The notes: generated by a model from the letters alone, not told the origin. DNA of 51,268 nt from an uncultured Gemmatimonadota bacterium (GCA_902805735.1 CADCTW010000130.1:1-51268), one strand, 5' to 3'. Counted from the stretch's first letter, positions 27,767-36,708 are shown. A program made the numbers and translations.

Positions 27767-28612
27767 ATGACGGGCTACGACATCCACGAGACGATCTCGT
27801 TTCTGCGCGAGCGGGTGACGCGTGCGCCCCACGCCATCCTGGTGCTGGGTTCGGGGCTGGGCGGGCTGGCGGACGAGATCGAGGACGCGGTCCGCATCCC
27901 CTTCGAGAAAATCCCGGGCTTTCCGCGGCGCACGCAGGAGCTGGCGGGGCACGCGGGCGCGCTGGTGGCGGGGCGCTGGAACGGGGTGGAGGTGGCCACC
28001 ATGCAGGGCCGCTTCCACCTGTACGAGGGGTGGCGCCCGCAGGACGTGGCGCTCCCCATCCGCGCGCTGGCGGCGCTGGGCGCCGAGGTGATGCTGCTGA
28101 CCAACGCCGCCGGCGGCGTGCGCCCCGGGATGACGCCCGGCGACCTGATGATCATCGCGGACCACATCAACCTGATGGGCACCAACCCGCTGATCGGCGC
28201 GGTGGTGCCGGGCGAGCAGCGCTTCCCGGACATGAGCGACCCCTACGACGCCGGCTTCCGCCGCATCGCGGAGGAGGTCGCGCTGGAGCTGCGCATCCCG
28301 GTAAGCCAGGGCGTGTACGCGGGGCTGCTGGGCCCCAGCTACGAGACCCCGGCCGAGATCCGCATGCTGGCCCGCCTGGGCGCCGACGCCGTGGGGATGT
28401 CCACCGTTCCGGAGGTGATCGTGGCGCGGGCGCTGGGCATCCGCTGCTTCGGCATCTCGTGCATCACCAACCTGGCCGCCGGCCTGGGCGGCACCCACCT
28501 TTCGCACGACGAGGTGATGGAGGTGGGCGCCCGCGTGCGCGACCGCCTGGCGGCGCTGGTGCGCGGCGTCCTCCCCCGCATCGCCGGCTCCAACCTCCCC
28601 TCGGAAGCCTGA
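27767..28612 (+). CDS. punA: Purine nucleoside phosphorylase, class I trimeric type
   Basis: A 281-aa cytosolic enzyme converting purine nucleosides plus phosphate to base and ribose-1-phosphate. Motifs: phosphate-binding VLGSGLGGLAD (25-35), MQGRFHLYEG, LTNAAGGVRPGMTPGDLM, GPSYETPAEIRML and MSTVPEVIVAR, followed by ISCITNLAAGL with the purine-binding Asn. The length fits mammalian-like PNP. It is a single gene followed after 2 bases by a palindrome. Confidence 0.96.
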   Translation: MTGYDIHETISFLRERVTRAPHAILVLGSGLGGLADEIEDAVRIPFEKIPGFPRRTQELAGHAGALVAGRWNGVEVATMQGRFHLYEGWRPQDVALPIRALAALGAEVMLLTNAAGGVRPGMTPGDLMIIADHINLMGTNPLIGAVVPGEQRFPDMSDPYDAGFRRIAEEVALELRIPVSQGVYAGLLGPSYETPAEIRMLARLGADAVGMSTVPEVIVARALGIRCFGISCITNLAAGLGGTHLSHDEVMEVGARVRDRLAALVRGVLPRIAGSNLPSEA

Positions 28613-28614
28613 AC

Positions 28615-28676
28615 TCACACAGAGACACAGAGGCACAGAGGTGAACTTACCTCTGTGCCTCTGTGTCTCTGTGTGA
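28615..28676 (+). repeat. TCACACAGAG palindrome, perfect two-arm copy
   Basis: Arms 28615-28640 and 28651-28676, with pairing extended inward by GGT/ACC around the loop GAACTT. It sits between convergent genes, 2 bases after punA and 9 bases after the Cys-repeat lipoprotein stop. Confidence 0.92.
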
Positions 28677-28685
28677 GTCTTCTTT

Positions 28686-29978
28686 TCAGGGGACCTGCGC
28701 CCCGGCCCGGCACTCCGCGATGAAGGCGGGCTCGGCGGTGGTGCAGGCGCGCTCGCGCTGGGGGAGGGCTCCGTGGAGGGCCGCGAGCTCCTCGCCCACG
28801 GCGCGGTAGCAGGTGCGCTTGGCGTCGGCGGTGGGGACGGCGCGGCAGTACGCCATGCCGTCCGCGGGGTCGGCGGTCACGTCCACCCGGTTCTTGGCGG
28901 TGCCGATGACGCACCAGGGGAGGCGGCCCTCGGGGACGTTCTGGCAGAGCGCCACGGCGCGCGCGTCATCCTTGCCCGCGTACGCGGCGGCGTCGCGGCC
29001 CAGGCTCACGAAGCAGGTGCGGCGCATCTCTTCCGGCGCGCTCTCGCACTGCTTCCCCGCGTCCGCGAAGTCGCCGCCGTTGAAGAAGAGGATGGGCGAG
29101 GTCTGCATGGCGTAGCACGAGTAGCGGTGCCGCGCCTGCACGACCGTGCACGGGTACAGCGGCTGCGCCTTGTCCAGCGCCTTGAACGCCTCCTGCTGCG
29201 CGGGCGGGCCGTGCGCGTGGCCGCCCCCGCCGTGGTTGGCGTGCTCGTCGTGCCCCCCGGACGGCTTGGCCCCGAGCTGGGTCGTGGTGGTGTGATGGGG
29301 AACGGTCGCGTTGACGATGTTCTCCATGAACGCGCCGCCGTAGCACCCCTCCCGCTCCGCCGCGTTGGCGAACAGGTCGCACCCTTCCAGCGCGCGCAGC
29401 AGGTGCTGGCCGTGCACCGCCATCAGCCCGTGCCCCGCCCCGTGCGCGCACTGGAACTGCAGCCAGCGCCCCTCCGGCTTGCGATAGTCCGCGCAGAGCG
29501 TGTTGAGGCGCTCGGCCGTGGCGCCGCCCGCGCCCGCGTCCGCGAAGAAGGCCTGGATCACCCCGTGGTAGCATCCCGACTGGTACCCCGGCGTGCACCT
29601 GGCGAAGGTCTCGCCCACCGTGGCGGCCCCCGTGTACGCCGCGATGCCGATGCCGTGCGCGTACACGTGCCCCTGCGGGTTCACCGCCGGGTCCGCGGCC
29701 GAGAGGCGGTCCAGCGCCGCCATCACCCTGTCCACCCCCGCGGGCGCGATGGAGGAGACGAGCGCGTGCTCGTAGCACGCCTGCTTCCCCGCCCCGGTGT
29801 CGCGGCACCCCCTGAGCGCCCACGCCGCGATCGAGTCCGGCGACGAAGCGCGGGTCCACGTGGCGGGGGCCAGGCGCGCGGTGGGGTGCGGCGCGGGGCC
29901 CGCGGTGCGCGCGGGGCCGCCGCACCCGGCGGCCAGCAGGAGCGCCCCGGCGAGGGCGGCACGGAGATTGGGGTGCAT
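28686..29978 (-). CDS. Cys-pair repeat lipoprotein with His-rich insert, unknown family
   Basis: A 430-aa predicted lipoprotein: signal peptide ending LLLAAGC (lipid Cys19). The mature protein has 18 further Cys residues that fall into nine successive pairs, each C-x(7-14)-C and often followed by Tyr or Phe, for example CRDTGAGKQACYEH, CDLFANAAEREGCYGGAF, CESAPEEMRRTCFVS and CRAVPTADAKRTCYRAVG. This suggests a disulfide-stabilised helical repeat array. Several HG-rich motifs (YAHGIGI, CAHGAGHG) and a His/Gly-rich insert (HDEHANHGGGGHAHG) could bind metal. No CxxCH haem sites. Family and function not recognised. Confidence 0.85.
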   Translation of the reverse strand: MHPNLRAALAGALLLAAGCGGPARTAGPAPHPTARLAPATWTRASSPDSIAAWALRGCRDTGAGKQACYEHALVSSIAPAGVDRVMAALDRLSAADPAVNPQGHVYAHGIGIAAYTGAATVGETFARCTPGYQSGCYHGVIQAFFADAGAGGATAERLNTLCADYRKPEGRWLQFQCAHGAGHGLMAVHGQHLLRALEGCDLFANAAEREGCYGGAFMENIVNATVPHHTTTTQLGAKPSGGHDEHANHGGGGHAHGPPAQQEAFKALDKAQPLYPCTVVQARHRYSCYAMQTSPILFFNGGDFADAGKQCESAPEEMRRTCFVSLGRDAAAYAGKDDARAVALCQNVPEGRLPWCVIGTAKNRVDVTADPADGMAYCRAVPTADAKRTCYRAVGEELAALHGALPQRERACTTAEPAFIAECRAGAQVP

Positions 29979-30058
29979 GATCGTGCGGGTGGCGAGGGTG
30001 GATCGTGTGAGTGCCCGTTGAACGTAAGCCCCGGCGCGCCCGCGGAACAAGGCTGGGC

Positions 30059-31135
30059 TCACAGGGGCACGGAGACGCGGAGAGCCGTCTCCAGCTCTTC
30101 CGCGCGGCGCTGGGCGGTGTGCTCGGCCAGGATGCGCTCGCGGGCGGCGAGGCCGATGGCGCGCCGGTCGTCGTCGTGGGTGCCGGCGATGATGCCGGCC
30201 ACCTCCTCCGTGCTCTCGGGGAGGAGGATCTCGCGGCCGGGGGTGAAGAACGCTTCGATGCCCGGCCAGCGGTCGGAGATCATGGCGGCGCCGCAGGCGG
30301 CGGCCTCGAAGAGACGGACGGAGGGGGACCAGCCGGCCGCCACCATGTCCGCGCGGGTGGCGTTGAGCTGCCACGCCGCGCTGGAGTAGAAGGCCGGGTG
30401 CTGCGCCGGCCCCAGGTGGTGGATGTGGCGCACGTTCGCGGGCCAGCGGATCTCCTCCGGGTACTGCGGGCCCGCCACGATGAACCGCCGCGACGGGAGC
30501 TGGCGCGCCACGTCCGCCAGGAAGCGGTCCAGGACGGGCTGGCGGTCGGCGGCGTAGGTGCCCATGTACGCCAGGTCGCACTCCAGCTCCGCGTCCGGCC
30601 GCGCGGGACGGTAGCGGGCTTCATCCACCGAACAGTAGAGCGGGCGGGCCTCGCGGGCCCCCAGCTCCCCCTCCAGCACCTCGTGCAGAAAGGGCCCGCC
30701 CGTGAACGACAGGTAGCGGGTGAAGAGCGGCACCTGGTCCGCGCGCAGGTACTCGGCGCCGCCCGTGCGCAGGGCGGCCACGGTGACGGGGGTGTCGATG
30801 TCGTAGAAGAAGAGCGGGTCCACGCCGGCGCCGGCCAGCGCGTCGATCACCCGCGGCCCCTCGTTGACGTACGAGCCCACGATCACCGCGTCCGCCTCGC
30901 GCGCCTCGGCGATGGCGTCGGCGGCAACTTCATCCCACCGCGGGTAGAGCACCAGGCGGCAGTAGCCCGGGTCCGGGAGGTCGCGATGGCCGCCGCCGTA
31001 CCAGGGCGCGTCCCACTCGTAGAAGACGATCTCGTGGCCGCGCCGCGCGAACGCCTTCAGCAGCGCGCGGTAGGTGGTGGCGTGGCCGTTTCCCCAGCTG
31101 GACGAGATGGAGAGGCCGAAGACGACGAGCTTCAT
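30059..31135 (-). CDS. CgeB-like glycosyltransferase (third of three)
   Basis: A 358-aa GT-B-fold protein. The N-terminus MKLVVFGLSISSSWGNGHAT parallels the two paralogues upstream. The C-terminal half carries the CgeB-type donor-site block SVRLFEAAACGAAMISDRW then GIEAFFTPGREIL. CgeB was named for a spore-coat maturation gene; here it most likely transfers a sugar to a surface glycan. Its ATG overlaps the preceding stop (ATGA). It is the last gene of a tightly coupled minus-strand series. Confidence 0.88.
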   Translation of the reverse strand: MKLVVFGLSISSSWGNGHATTYRALLKAFARRGHEIVFYEWDAPWYGGGHRDLPDPGYCRLVLYPRWDEVAADAIAEAREADAVIVGSYVNEGPRVIDALAGAGVDPLFFYDIDTPVTVAALRTGGAEYLRADQVPLFTRYLSFTGGPFLHEVLEGELGAREARPLYCSVDEARYRPARPDAELECDLAYMGTYAADRQPVLDRFLADVARQLPSRRFIVAGPQYPEEIRWPANVRHIHHLGPAQHPAFYSSAAWQLNATRADMVAAGWSPSVRLFEAAACGAAMISDRWPGIEAFFTPGREILLPESTEEVAGIIAGTHDDDRRAIGLAARERILAEHTAQRRAEELETALRVSVPL

Positions 31136-32214
31136 GCCACGCTCCCGACGGGGGCCCGCAGGATGGAGTCGAGCAGCGCCGCGCGCTGCGCGTAGCTGTG
31201 CTCCGCCACCGCCCGCAGCCGCGCCGCCTCGCCGATGCGCCGCGCGTCGTCGTCGCTCGTGGTGCGCACCAGCGCGGCCACGTCCTCGGCGCCGGACGCG
31301 ACGAGGATCTCCTCGCCCGGCGCAAAGAACTCCTCGATCCCCACCCACTCGTCCGTCACCTGGCACGCCGCGGCGCCCGCCGCCTCGAACATGCGCGTGG
31401 CGGGGGAGAACCCGTTGCTCACCATGCTGTCGCGGTGGACGTTGAGGACCAGCCGCGCCGCCGCGTTCACCTCGTTGTGGCGCGCCGTGGGGACGTGCCC
31501 CAGGTACTCCACGTTGGCCGGCATCCCCCGGTCGCCCCACCCCTCGCCGCCCAGGGCGAAGCGGGCTTCGGGGCACAGCGAGGCCGCGCGGAAGAAGAAC
31601 TCGTCCACCCGCGCCTCGCGGTCGGGGAGGCGGTTGCCCATGAAGAGCAGGTCCCACTTCGGCGCGCCGCCGCGCGGGAGGGGGCGGTGCTCGTCGGGGT
31701 CCAGGCCGTTGTAGATGGGGGTGCAGGCGCGGGCGCCCCACCGCTCGTACTCGGCCACCACCGGCGGACCGCCGCCGTAGGTGAAGACGTGGTCGTACCT
31801 GGGGACGTGCGCGCGGAACGGGTCCGCCGCGTCCGCGGCGATGCGGCCCAGGGTGGCGGGGGCGTCCACGTCCAGGAAGGCGGCCATCACCTCGCCCCCG
31901 GCGCGCGCGGCGACGGCGGCCTCCAGCTCCGCGTCCCACACGCCCACGCCGCTGCACTTGATCACCCAGTCGCTCTCCGCGAAGGCGCGCTCCACCAGCG
32001 CGTCTCGTTCGGCTTCGGAGTGGTAGACGACGACGCGGGCGTAGGGCGGGTCTTCGGCCAGGTCGCGCTTCTGCTGGCGCCCATACGCGTCCGGCTCGCA
32101 AAAGGTGACCCGGTGCCCGCGCTCGTGCAGCGCGCGCAGGAGGCCGCGGTAGTAGGTGGCCGCGCCGTTCCAGTACGACGAGACCAGAGACGAGCCGAAG
32201 AAGGTCAGGTTCAT
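31132..32214 (-). CDS. CgeB-like glycosyltransferase (second of three)
   Basis: A 360-aa paralogue of its neighbours, with MNLTFFGSSLVSSYWNGAAT at the N-terminus, a central DVDAPATLGRI and YDHVFTYGGGPPVV acceptor-side region, and the CgeB block FSPATRMFEAAGAAACQVTD then GIEEFFAPGEEIL. Both ends overlap adjacent genes as ATGA. Substrates unknown. Confidence 0.88.
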   Translation of the reverse strand: MNLTFFGSSLVSSYWNGAATYYRGLLRALHERGHRVTFCEPDAYGRQQKRDLAEDPPYARVVVYHSEAERDALVERAFAESDWVIKCSGVGVWDAELEAAVAARAGGEVMAAFLDVDAPATLGRIAADAADPFRAHVPRYDHVFTYGGGPPVVAEYERWGARACTPIYNGLDPDEHRPLPRGGAPKWDLLFMGNRLPDREARVDEFFFRAASLCPEARFALGGEGWGDRGMPANVEYLGHVPTARHNEVNAAARLVLNVHRDSMVSNGFSPATRMFEAAGAAACQVTDEWVGIEEFFAPGEEILVASGAEDVAALVRTTSDDDARRIGEAARLRAVAEHSYAQRAALLDSILRAPVGSVA

Positions 32215-33338
32215 GCGGCTTCCACGTGGGTGATGGCGGTTCCCTCGCTCCCGGCGGCGCCGAGGGAGCGCACGATGTCGAGCAGCTCGTCCGCGCGGTG
32301 GTCGCAGGTGTGGCGCACCAGGATCGTCTCCAGCCCCTGTTCGGCCTGGCGCAGCACTTCGTCGCCGCCGTGCACCAGGCGCAGGAGGGTGGCCTCCATC
32401 TCCGCCGGGGTCTCGGCGACGGCGTAGTCGCCGGGGCGGAAGAGGCCCTCCGCGTCGCTCCAGGGCGCGCAGACCAGGGGGATGCCGCACGCCAGCGCCT
32501 CGAAGACGCGGATGGTGGGGATCCCCGCCAGCGCCTGCACGTACGCGCGCCGGGGGACGTGCAGCGTGGCGCGCGCGGACGAGAACGCCTCCGGCACGCG
32601 CAGCGAGGGCGCCCACCCGCGAAACTCCACCCCCGCCTCGCGCAGCTCCGCCAGGGCGTACTCGGGGTAGCGGACGCCGTGCGCCGACCAGCGCAGGTCG
32701 CGGTTGCGCGACGCCGGGGCGAGCCAGAAGTCGCGCAGCTCCTGCGTGCGCTCCTCGTCGCCCCAGTTGCCGATCCACACCACGTCGTGCGTCCTGGGGA
32801 GGTCCAGCGGGCGGAAGCGGACCACGTCGGCCGCTTCGTGCAGCGTCCACGCGCGCCGCACGCCGAAGCACTGGCGGTAGATCTCTCGCAGCACGTCCCC
32901 AAACGCCAGCACGCCGTCGAACGCCGCCAGGTCGAAGCGGGCGATGGCCTCCGGCTGGCTCCAGGGGCGGTGGTGCGTGTCGTGGAAGAGGACCGCCGCG
33001 CCCGCCCCGCGCGCCGCCGCCGGGATGGCGTTGGCGATGGCGGGATCGTTCCACTCGTGCACCAGCACCACGTCCGCGCCCGCCACCGCCTCGTCCAGCC
33101 GCGGCTCTGCGGGGTCGTAGGTGCGGACGTCGATCTCGGGGTACGCGCGGGCGAACTCCACCACGGGGCCGATGCCGTGGTCGGCCAGCAGGTTCTCCAG
33201 CGACCAGGCGCCCCGCGGCTCGTACGAGACCACGGTGTGGCCGCCCCGCGCCAGCGAGCTCATCAGCCCGCGGAGGAAGTGCGCGTTGCCGTGGTTCCAG
33301 TCCGACGCCGCGCTGTGTACGAAGAAGACGAATCTCAT
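32211..33338 (-). CDS. CgeB-like glycosyltransferase (first of three)
   Basis: A 375-aa paralogue with MRFVFFVHSAASDWNHGNAH at the N-terminus, a central LFHDTHHRPW and WIGNWGDEERTQELRDFW, and the C-terminal TIRVFEALACGIPLVCAPW then LFRPGDYAV donor-site block. It overlaps both neighbours by 4 bases. Divergence between the three suggests different sugar specificities rather than recent duplication. Confidence 0.88.
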   Translation of the reverse strand: MRFVFFVHSAASDWNHGNAHFLRGLMSSLARGGHTVVSYEPRGAWSLENLLADHGIGPVVEFARAYPEIDVRTYDPAEPRLDEAVAGADVVLVHEWNDPAIANAIPAAARGAGAAVLFHDTHHRPWSQPEAIARFDLAAFDGVLAFGDVLREIYRQCFGVRRAWTLHEAADVVRFRPLDLPRTHDVVWIGNWGDEERTQELRDFWLAPASRNRDLRWSAHGVRYPEYALAELREAGVEFRGWAPSLRVPEAFSSARATLHVPRRAYVQALAGIPTIRVFEALACGIPLVCAPWSDAEGLFRPGDYAVAETPAEMEATLLRLVHGGDEVLRQAEQGLETILVRHTCDHRADELLDIVRSLGAAGSEGTAITHVEAA

Positions 33339-34453
33339 GGTGCCGCTGCCGTGGCGGCCTGCGCGCGGTCGCGGAGGGCGTGCCGCTGCGCGAGCTGCCG
33401 ATAAAGTGCCGCGTACTCCTCTGCCATGCGGCCGGACGTGTAGCGGCGCAGGGCGCGCTTGCGGGCCCCCGCCGCCAGCCGCGCCACGCGCGCGGGGTCG
33501 TCGTGCAGCCGGCGCAGCACCTCCGCCAGCGCCCCGGCGTCGCCGGCGGGGACGAACTCCGCGCACCCATGCCACAGCTCGCGAAAGGTGCCGATGTCCG
33601 CCAGCACCAGCGCGCACCCGTGCAGCGCCGCCTCCAGCGGCGCCAGCCCGAACGGCTCGTAGCGCGACGGCGCCACGTACACGGAGGCGCGCCGCATCCA
33701 CGCGTCCACCTCCGCGCGCTCCACGCGCCCATGCGAGTGGAGGTGGCGCGGCTCGTAGCGCTCGCCGTGCGGCGAGACCGTCTCGCCCAGCACGTGGATG
33801 GCGGGGAAGTCCGCGCCCAGCAGCCCGGCCGCGTCGTCCAGCAGGTCCACGCCCTTGCCGCGGTCCCAGAGGCGCCCCACGCTCAGCGCGGCGAAGCCGG
33901 TGCGCGGCTGGGGCTCCTCGCGCGGGAAGTCCACGCCGTTGTGGATGACGCGGGCGCCGCGCACGTCGTAGTGGCGCACCAGCAGGGTGGCCTGGTACTG
34001 CGTGGGCGTCACCAGCGCGTCCGCGGCGCGCAGCCCCTCGCGCACCCAGCGCGCGTACTCACCCCACTCCTCCATGGGCGCGTCGCCCCCCAGCACGTGC
34101 GCCCACCAGGAGAGCACGTCGCTGTGCACCGCCGCCACCACCGGCACGGGAAAGCCGAACGCCGCGTACGCCATCTGGTTGAGGTGCACGACGTCCGCGC
34201 TCCACACCTCCGCCAGCCCGCGCAGCCACCCCGCCGCCGCGCGCACGTCGTCCGCCGCGCCCGCCATCCACTCCAGCCGGTAGGGGCGCGACGCCACCTG
34301 CACCCCCTTGGGGAGGTGGGCCAGCCGCTCGTCCCGCACCTCGCCGATGGCGGCCACCAGCACGTCGTGCCCGGCGGTGTTCAGCTCGCACGCCAGTGTC
34401 ACGGTGTGGTCCCACACCCCGCCCAGCGTGTCGGTCGTGAGAAGGATCTTCAT
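33335..34453 (-). CDS. GT4-family glycosyltransferase
   Basis: A 372-aa GT-B enzyme. The N-terminus MKILLTTDTLGGVWDHT is the Gly-rich acceptor loop; the donor side has ALSVGRLWDRGKGVDLL (about 200-216) and the EX7E-type region in APSRYEPFGLAPLEAALHGC, where the two Glu residues contact the nucleotide sugar. It overlaps genes on both sides (ATGA), so it is made together with the CgeB enzymes and the Gfo/Idh oxidoreductase. Confidence 0.93.
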   Translation of the reverse strand: MKILLTTDTLGGVWDHTVTLACELNTAGHDVLVAAIGEVRDERLAHLPKGVQVASRPYRLEWMAGAADDVRAAAGWLRGLAEVWSADVVHLNQMAYAAFGFPVPVVAAVHSDVLSWWAHVLGGDAPMEEWGEYARWVREGLRAADALVTPTQYQATLLVRHYDVRGARVIHNGVDFPREEPQPRTGFAALSVGRLWDRGKGVDLLDDAAGLLGADFPAIHVLGETVSPHGERYEPRHLHSHGRVERAEVDAWMRRASVYVAPSRYEPFGLAPLEAALHGCALVLADIGTFRELWHGCAEFVPAGDAGALAEVLRRLHDDPARVARLAAGARKRALRRYTSGRMAEEYAALYRQLAQRHALRDRAQAATAAAP

Positions 34454-35451
34454 CGACCGTAGATGCGGTCCAGCACTTCCGCGACGTCGATCAGGCGCTC
34501 GGCGGCGGGATCGAAGCGCTCCCCGGCGGCCAGGCGGCGCGCCCAGTCCACCCCCGCGCGCCCGCCCCACTCGTCGGGGGGCGTCGCCAGCGTCTCGCGC
34601 GAGGTGCCGTGGAAGAGCTCGGCGGTGAAGTCGTAGAACGAGCCGTTCACGTTTCTCAGCGCCGCGCCGCCGCCCGTGCCGTAGAAGTCGGCCGCGATCA
34701 CCGCGTCCTGCCCGGCCGAAAGGCGCCACGAGCAGGCCAGCCGCACCGCCGTGCCGTTTTCCAGGGCGATGGTGGCGACGGCGTAGTCTTCCACCTGCGC
34801 CGCCGCGTCCCGCAGAGGTTCGCCGCCCGCGAACAGCTTGCCATCCACCGACTGCACGGCCGGGAAGCCCAGGGTCCAGAGCGCCAGGTCCACCAGGTGG
34901 ACCCCCAGGTCCATCACGCACCCGCCGCCGGAGAGGGCGGGATCGTAGAACCAGGGCTTGTCCGGCCCGTACGCGTTGTGGAAGGTGAGGTCCACCGCGT
35001 ACACGCGCCCCAGCTCGCCCATGCGCTCGCGGATGTGGCGCATCCCCCCGGTGAAGCGGTACGACAGGTCCACGGCGAGCAGGCGGTCCGCGGCGCGCGC
35101 GGCATCCACCACCGCCCGCACCTCCTCCGCCGTGCGCCCCAGCGGCTTCTGGCAGAACACCGCCACCCCCGCCTCCATCGCGCGGATGGACTGCTCCGCG
35201 TGCAGCGCGCTGGGCGTGGCGATCACGATCCCGTCGAGCCCCATCTCCAGCAGCGCGTCCAGCCCGTCCACCACCTCCGCGTCCGGCGCCGTCTCGCGCG
35301 CCGCCGCCGTCATCTCCGGCGAGGGATCGGAGACGGCGGCCACCTCCCCGAAGCCGGCGCGGGCGATGGCCTCCATGCGGTGCCGCCCAATCCAGCCGAC
35401 GCCGAGGAAGCCCAGGCGGGCGGTGCTCGACTGCGTGAGTACGTCGGTCAA
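34450..35451 (-). CDS. Gfo/Idh/MocA-family oxidoreductase
   Basis: A 333-aa NAD(P)-dependent sugar dehydrogenase-like enzyme. Rossmann motif GFLGVGWIGRHRM (14-26), the EKP-like motif appearing as CQKPLGRTAEEV with the conserved Lys-Pro, and GGCVMDLGVHLVDLALW with the catalytic-region Asp and His. The start is TTG, preceded by GGGAGAAG at proper spacing. First gene of the coupled glycosyltransferase series; three 15-bp direct repeats lie just upstream. Likely acts on a nucleotide sugar or the glycan precursor. Confidence 0.9.
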   Translation of the reverse strand: MTDVLTQSSTARLGFLGVGWIGRHRMEAIARAGFGEVAAVSDPSPEMTAAARETAPDAEVVDGLDALLEMGLDGIVIATPSALHAEQSIRAMEAGVAVFCQKPLGRTAEEVRAVVDAARAADRLLAVDLSYRFTGGMRHIRERMGELGRVYAVDLTFHNAYGPDKPWFYDPALSGGGCVMDLGVHLVDLALWTLGFPAVQSVDGKLFAGGEPLRDAAAQVEDYAVATIALENGTAVRLACSWRLSAGQDAVIAADFYGTGGGAALRNVNGSFYDFTAELFHGTSRETLATPPDEWGGRAGVDWARRLAAGERFDPAAERLIDVAEVLDRIYGR

Positions 35452-35461
35452 TTGCTTCTCC

Positions 35462-35520
35462 CAGGATCTACAAAGCTAAAAAGCAGGATCTACAAAGCAA
35501 AAGGACAGGAGCTACAAAGC
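35462..35520. repeat. Three 15-bp direct repeats, 22-bp period
   Basis: CAGGATCTACAAAGC occurs at 35462-35476 and 35484-35498, and CAGGAGCTACAAAGC at 35506-35520, each offset by 22 bases (about two helical turns). They lie 10-70 bases upstream of the Gfo/Idh TTG start, where an operator would be. Confidence 0.75.
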
Positions 35521-35542
35521 TCTGAACGAGTCCCCCAGGCCT

Positions 35543-35668
35543 GGCGAGTAAACTCGCGGCAACAACAGCACAAAGTCCGCCTTCGCGGACTGATTCCGCG
35601 AGATCAGCCGGAACCGTGTAGTCCCCGCAGGGGGACTTCGTGCAGTTGTTGCAGCGAGTTTACTCGCC
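35543..35668. repeat. Nested inverted repeat with inner hairpins
   Basis: Outer 15-base arms GGCGAGTAAACTCGC (35543-35557) and its reverse complement (35654-35668), then GGCAACAAC facing GTTGTTGC. Two inner hairpins use AGTCCGC/GCGGACT and AGTCCCC/GGGGACT. It lies in the gap between the dehydrogenase and Gfo/Idh genes. Confidence 0.8.
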
Positions 35669-35687
35669 AGCAACATGGGTCCTGCGC

Positions 35688-36665
35688 CTACATCCTGACC
35701 AGGGCCTTCAGGAAGCCGTCGGGGCGGTCGCGGGTGTCGTCGAGGGCGCGGGCCAGCTCGTCCAGGGAATACCGGTGCGTGTAGAGCGGCGATGGGTCCA
35801 GGCGGCCGGAGGCGACGGCGTCCACGGCGGCGCGGATGCCGTCCAGGTAGACCTGGGGGTCGCGCTCGTGGGCGTTGATCACGTCCAGGCCGCGCCAGTT
35901 CCACAGCTGCATGTTCACCTGGCGCGGGCCGTCCTGGTGGTAGCCGGCCACGATTAGGCGGCCGCGCTCCTTGGTGATCTCCGCGGCGAGGTCCAGCGGC
36001 CACTGCTTGCCCACGGCCTCGATCACGCGGTCCGCGAAGACGCCGCCCGTAAGCTCCTTCACCCGCTCGATGATCCGCCAGTGGTCGTCCATCGGGATCA
36101 GCTCGTGCGCGCCCATCTCCTTTGCCACGTCCAGCGAGAAGGGGCGGCGGGAGATGGCGATGACGCGGGCGCCCGCGTCGGCGGCCAGGCGCGTGAGGAG
36201 CGCGCCCAGGAAGCCGATGCCCACGATGGCCACCGTCTGCCCCGCGCTGATGCCGCTGCGGCGGAAGATGTTCATCGCGCACCCCAGCGGCTCGCCGGGG
36301 AACGGCTGCCCGTCCAGCGCGGCCGGGAGCGGGACGATGGCGTCGGCCGCGGCCACGTCGTACTCCGCGTACGACTTGTACGACAGCGCCGCCACGCGGT
36401 CCCCCACCCGCACCCCCGAAACACCCTCGCCGAGCGCATCCACCAAGCCCCACCCCTCGTGCCCCATCCCCCCGGGCTCCAGCGGGTACTGCATCCACTC
36501 CGCCCCCGCCCACGGCGTGAGGTTGGACGCACAGACCCCGCACCCCTCCAGCCGGATGCGCACCTCCCCCGCCCCGGGGTGCGGGATCGAGGTCTCTTCC
36601 ATCACGATCTGCCCCGGCCCCCTCAGCCGCGCCGCACGCATCGTGGAGATCGCTGTATCCGTCAT
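35688..36665 (-). CDS. Zinc-type alcohol dehydrogenase family protein (MDR)
   Basis: A 325-aa medium-chain dehydrogenase/reductase. The N-terminal GroES-like domain has GCGVCASNLTPW, where Cys is the expected catalytic-zinc ligand, and GGMGHEGWGLV (Gly-His-Glu motif). The Rossmann part has AIVGIGFLGALLTRLA. The four-Cys structural zinc loop of classical ADHs is absent, as in some sugar-alcohol dehydrogenases. It likely acts on an alcohol or sugar intermediate of the glycan locus. The ATG is directly preceded by AGAGAGAGG derived from a repeat arm. Confidence 0.87.
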   Translation of the reverse strand: MTDTAISTMRAARLRGPGQIVMEETSIPHPGAGEVRIRLEGCGVCASNLTPWAGAEWMQYPLEPGGMGHEGWGLVDALGEGVSGVRVGDRVAALSYKSYAEYDVAAADAIVPLPAALDGQPFPGEPLGCAMNIFRRSGISAGQTVAIVGIGFLGALLTRLAADAGARVIAISRRPFSLDVAKEMGAHELIPMDDHWRIIERVKELTGGVFADRVIEAVGKQWPLDLAAEITKERGRLIVAGYHQDGPRQVNMQLWNWRGLDVINAHERDPQVYLDGIRAAVDAVASGRLDPSPLYTHRYSLDELARALDDTRDRPDGFLKALVRM

Positions 36666-36667
36666 CC

Positions 36668-36696
36668 TCTCTCTGTGTCTCCGTGCCTCTGTGTGA
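36668..36696 (-). repeat. Single-arm TCACACAGAG-family copy at dehydrogenase start
   Basis: On the minus strand it reads TCACACAGAGGCACGGAGAC then ACAGAGAGAGG, ending at the dehydrogenase ATG. It lies 12 bases after the upstream epimerase stop. Confidence 0.8.
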
Positions 36697-36708
36697 GACC
36701 GCTTTTCA

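Noticed and set aside
27147..27770. Alternative plus frame over the lipoprotein gene
   Set aside because: Ala/Gly-rich low-complexity translation without a signal or motifs; the 27082 frame has normal amino acid composition.
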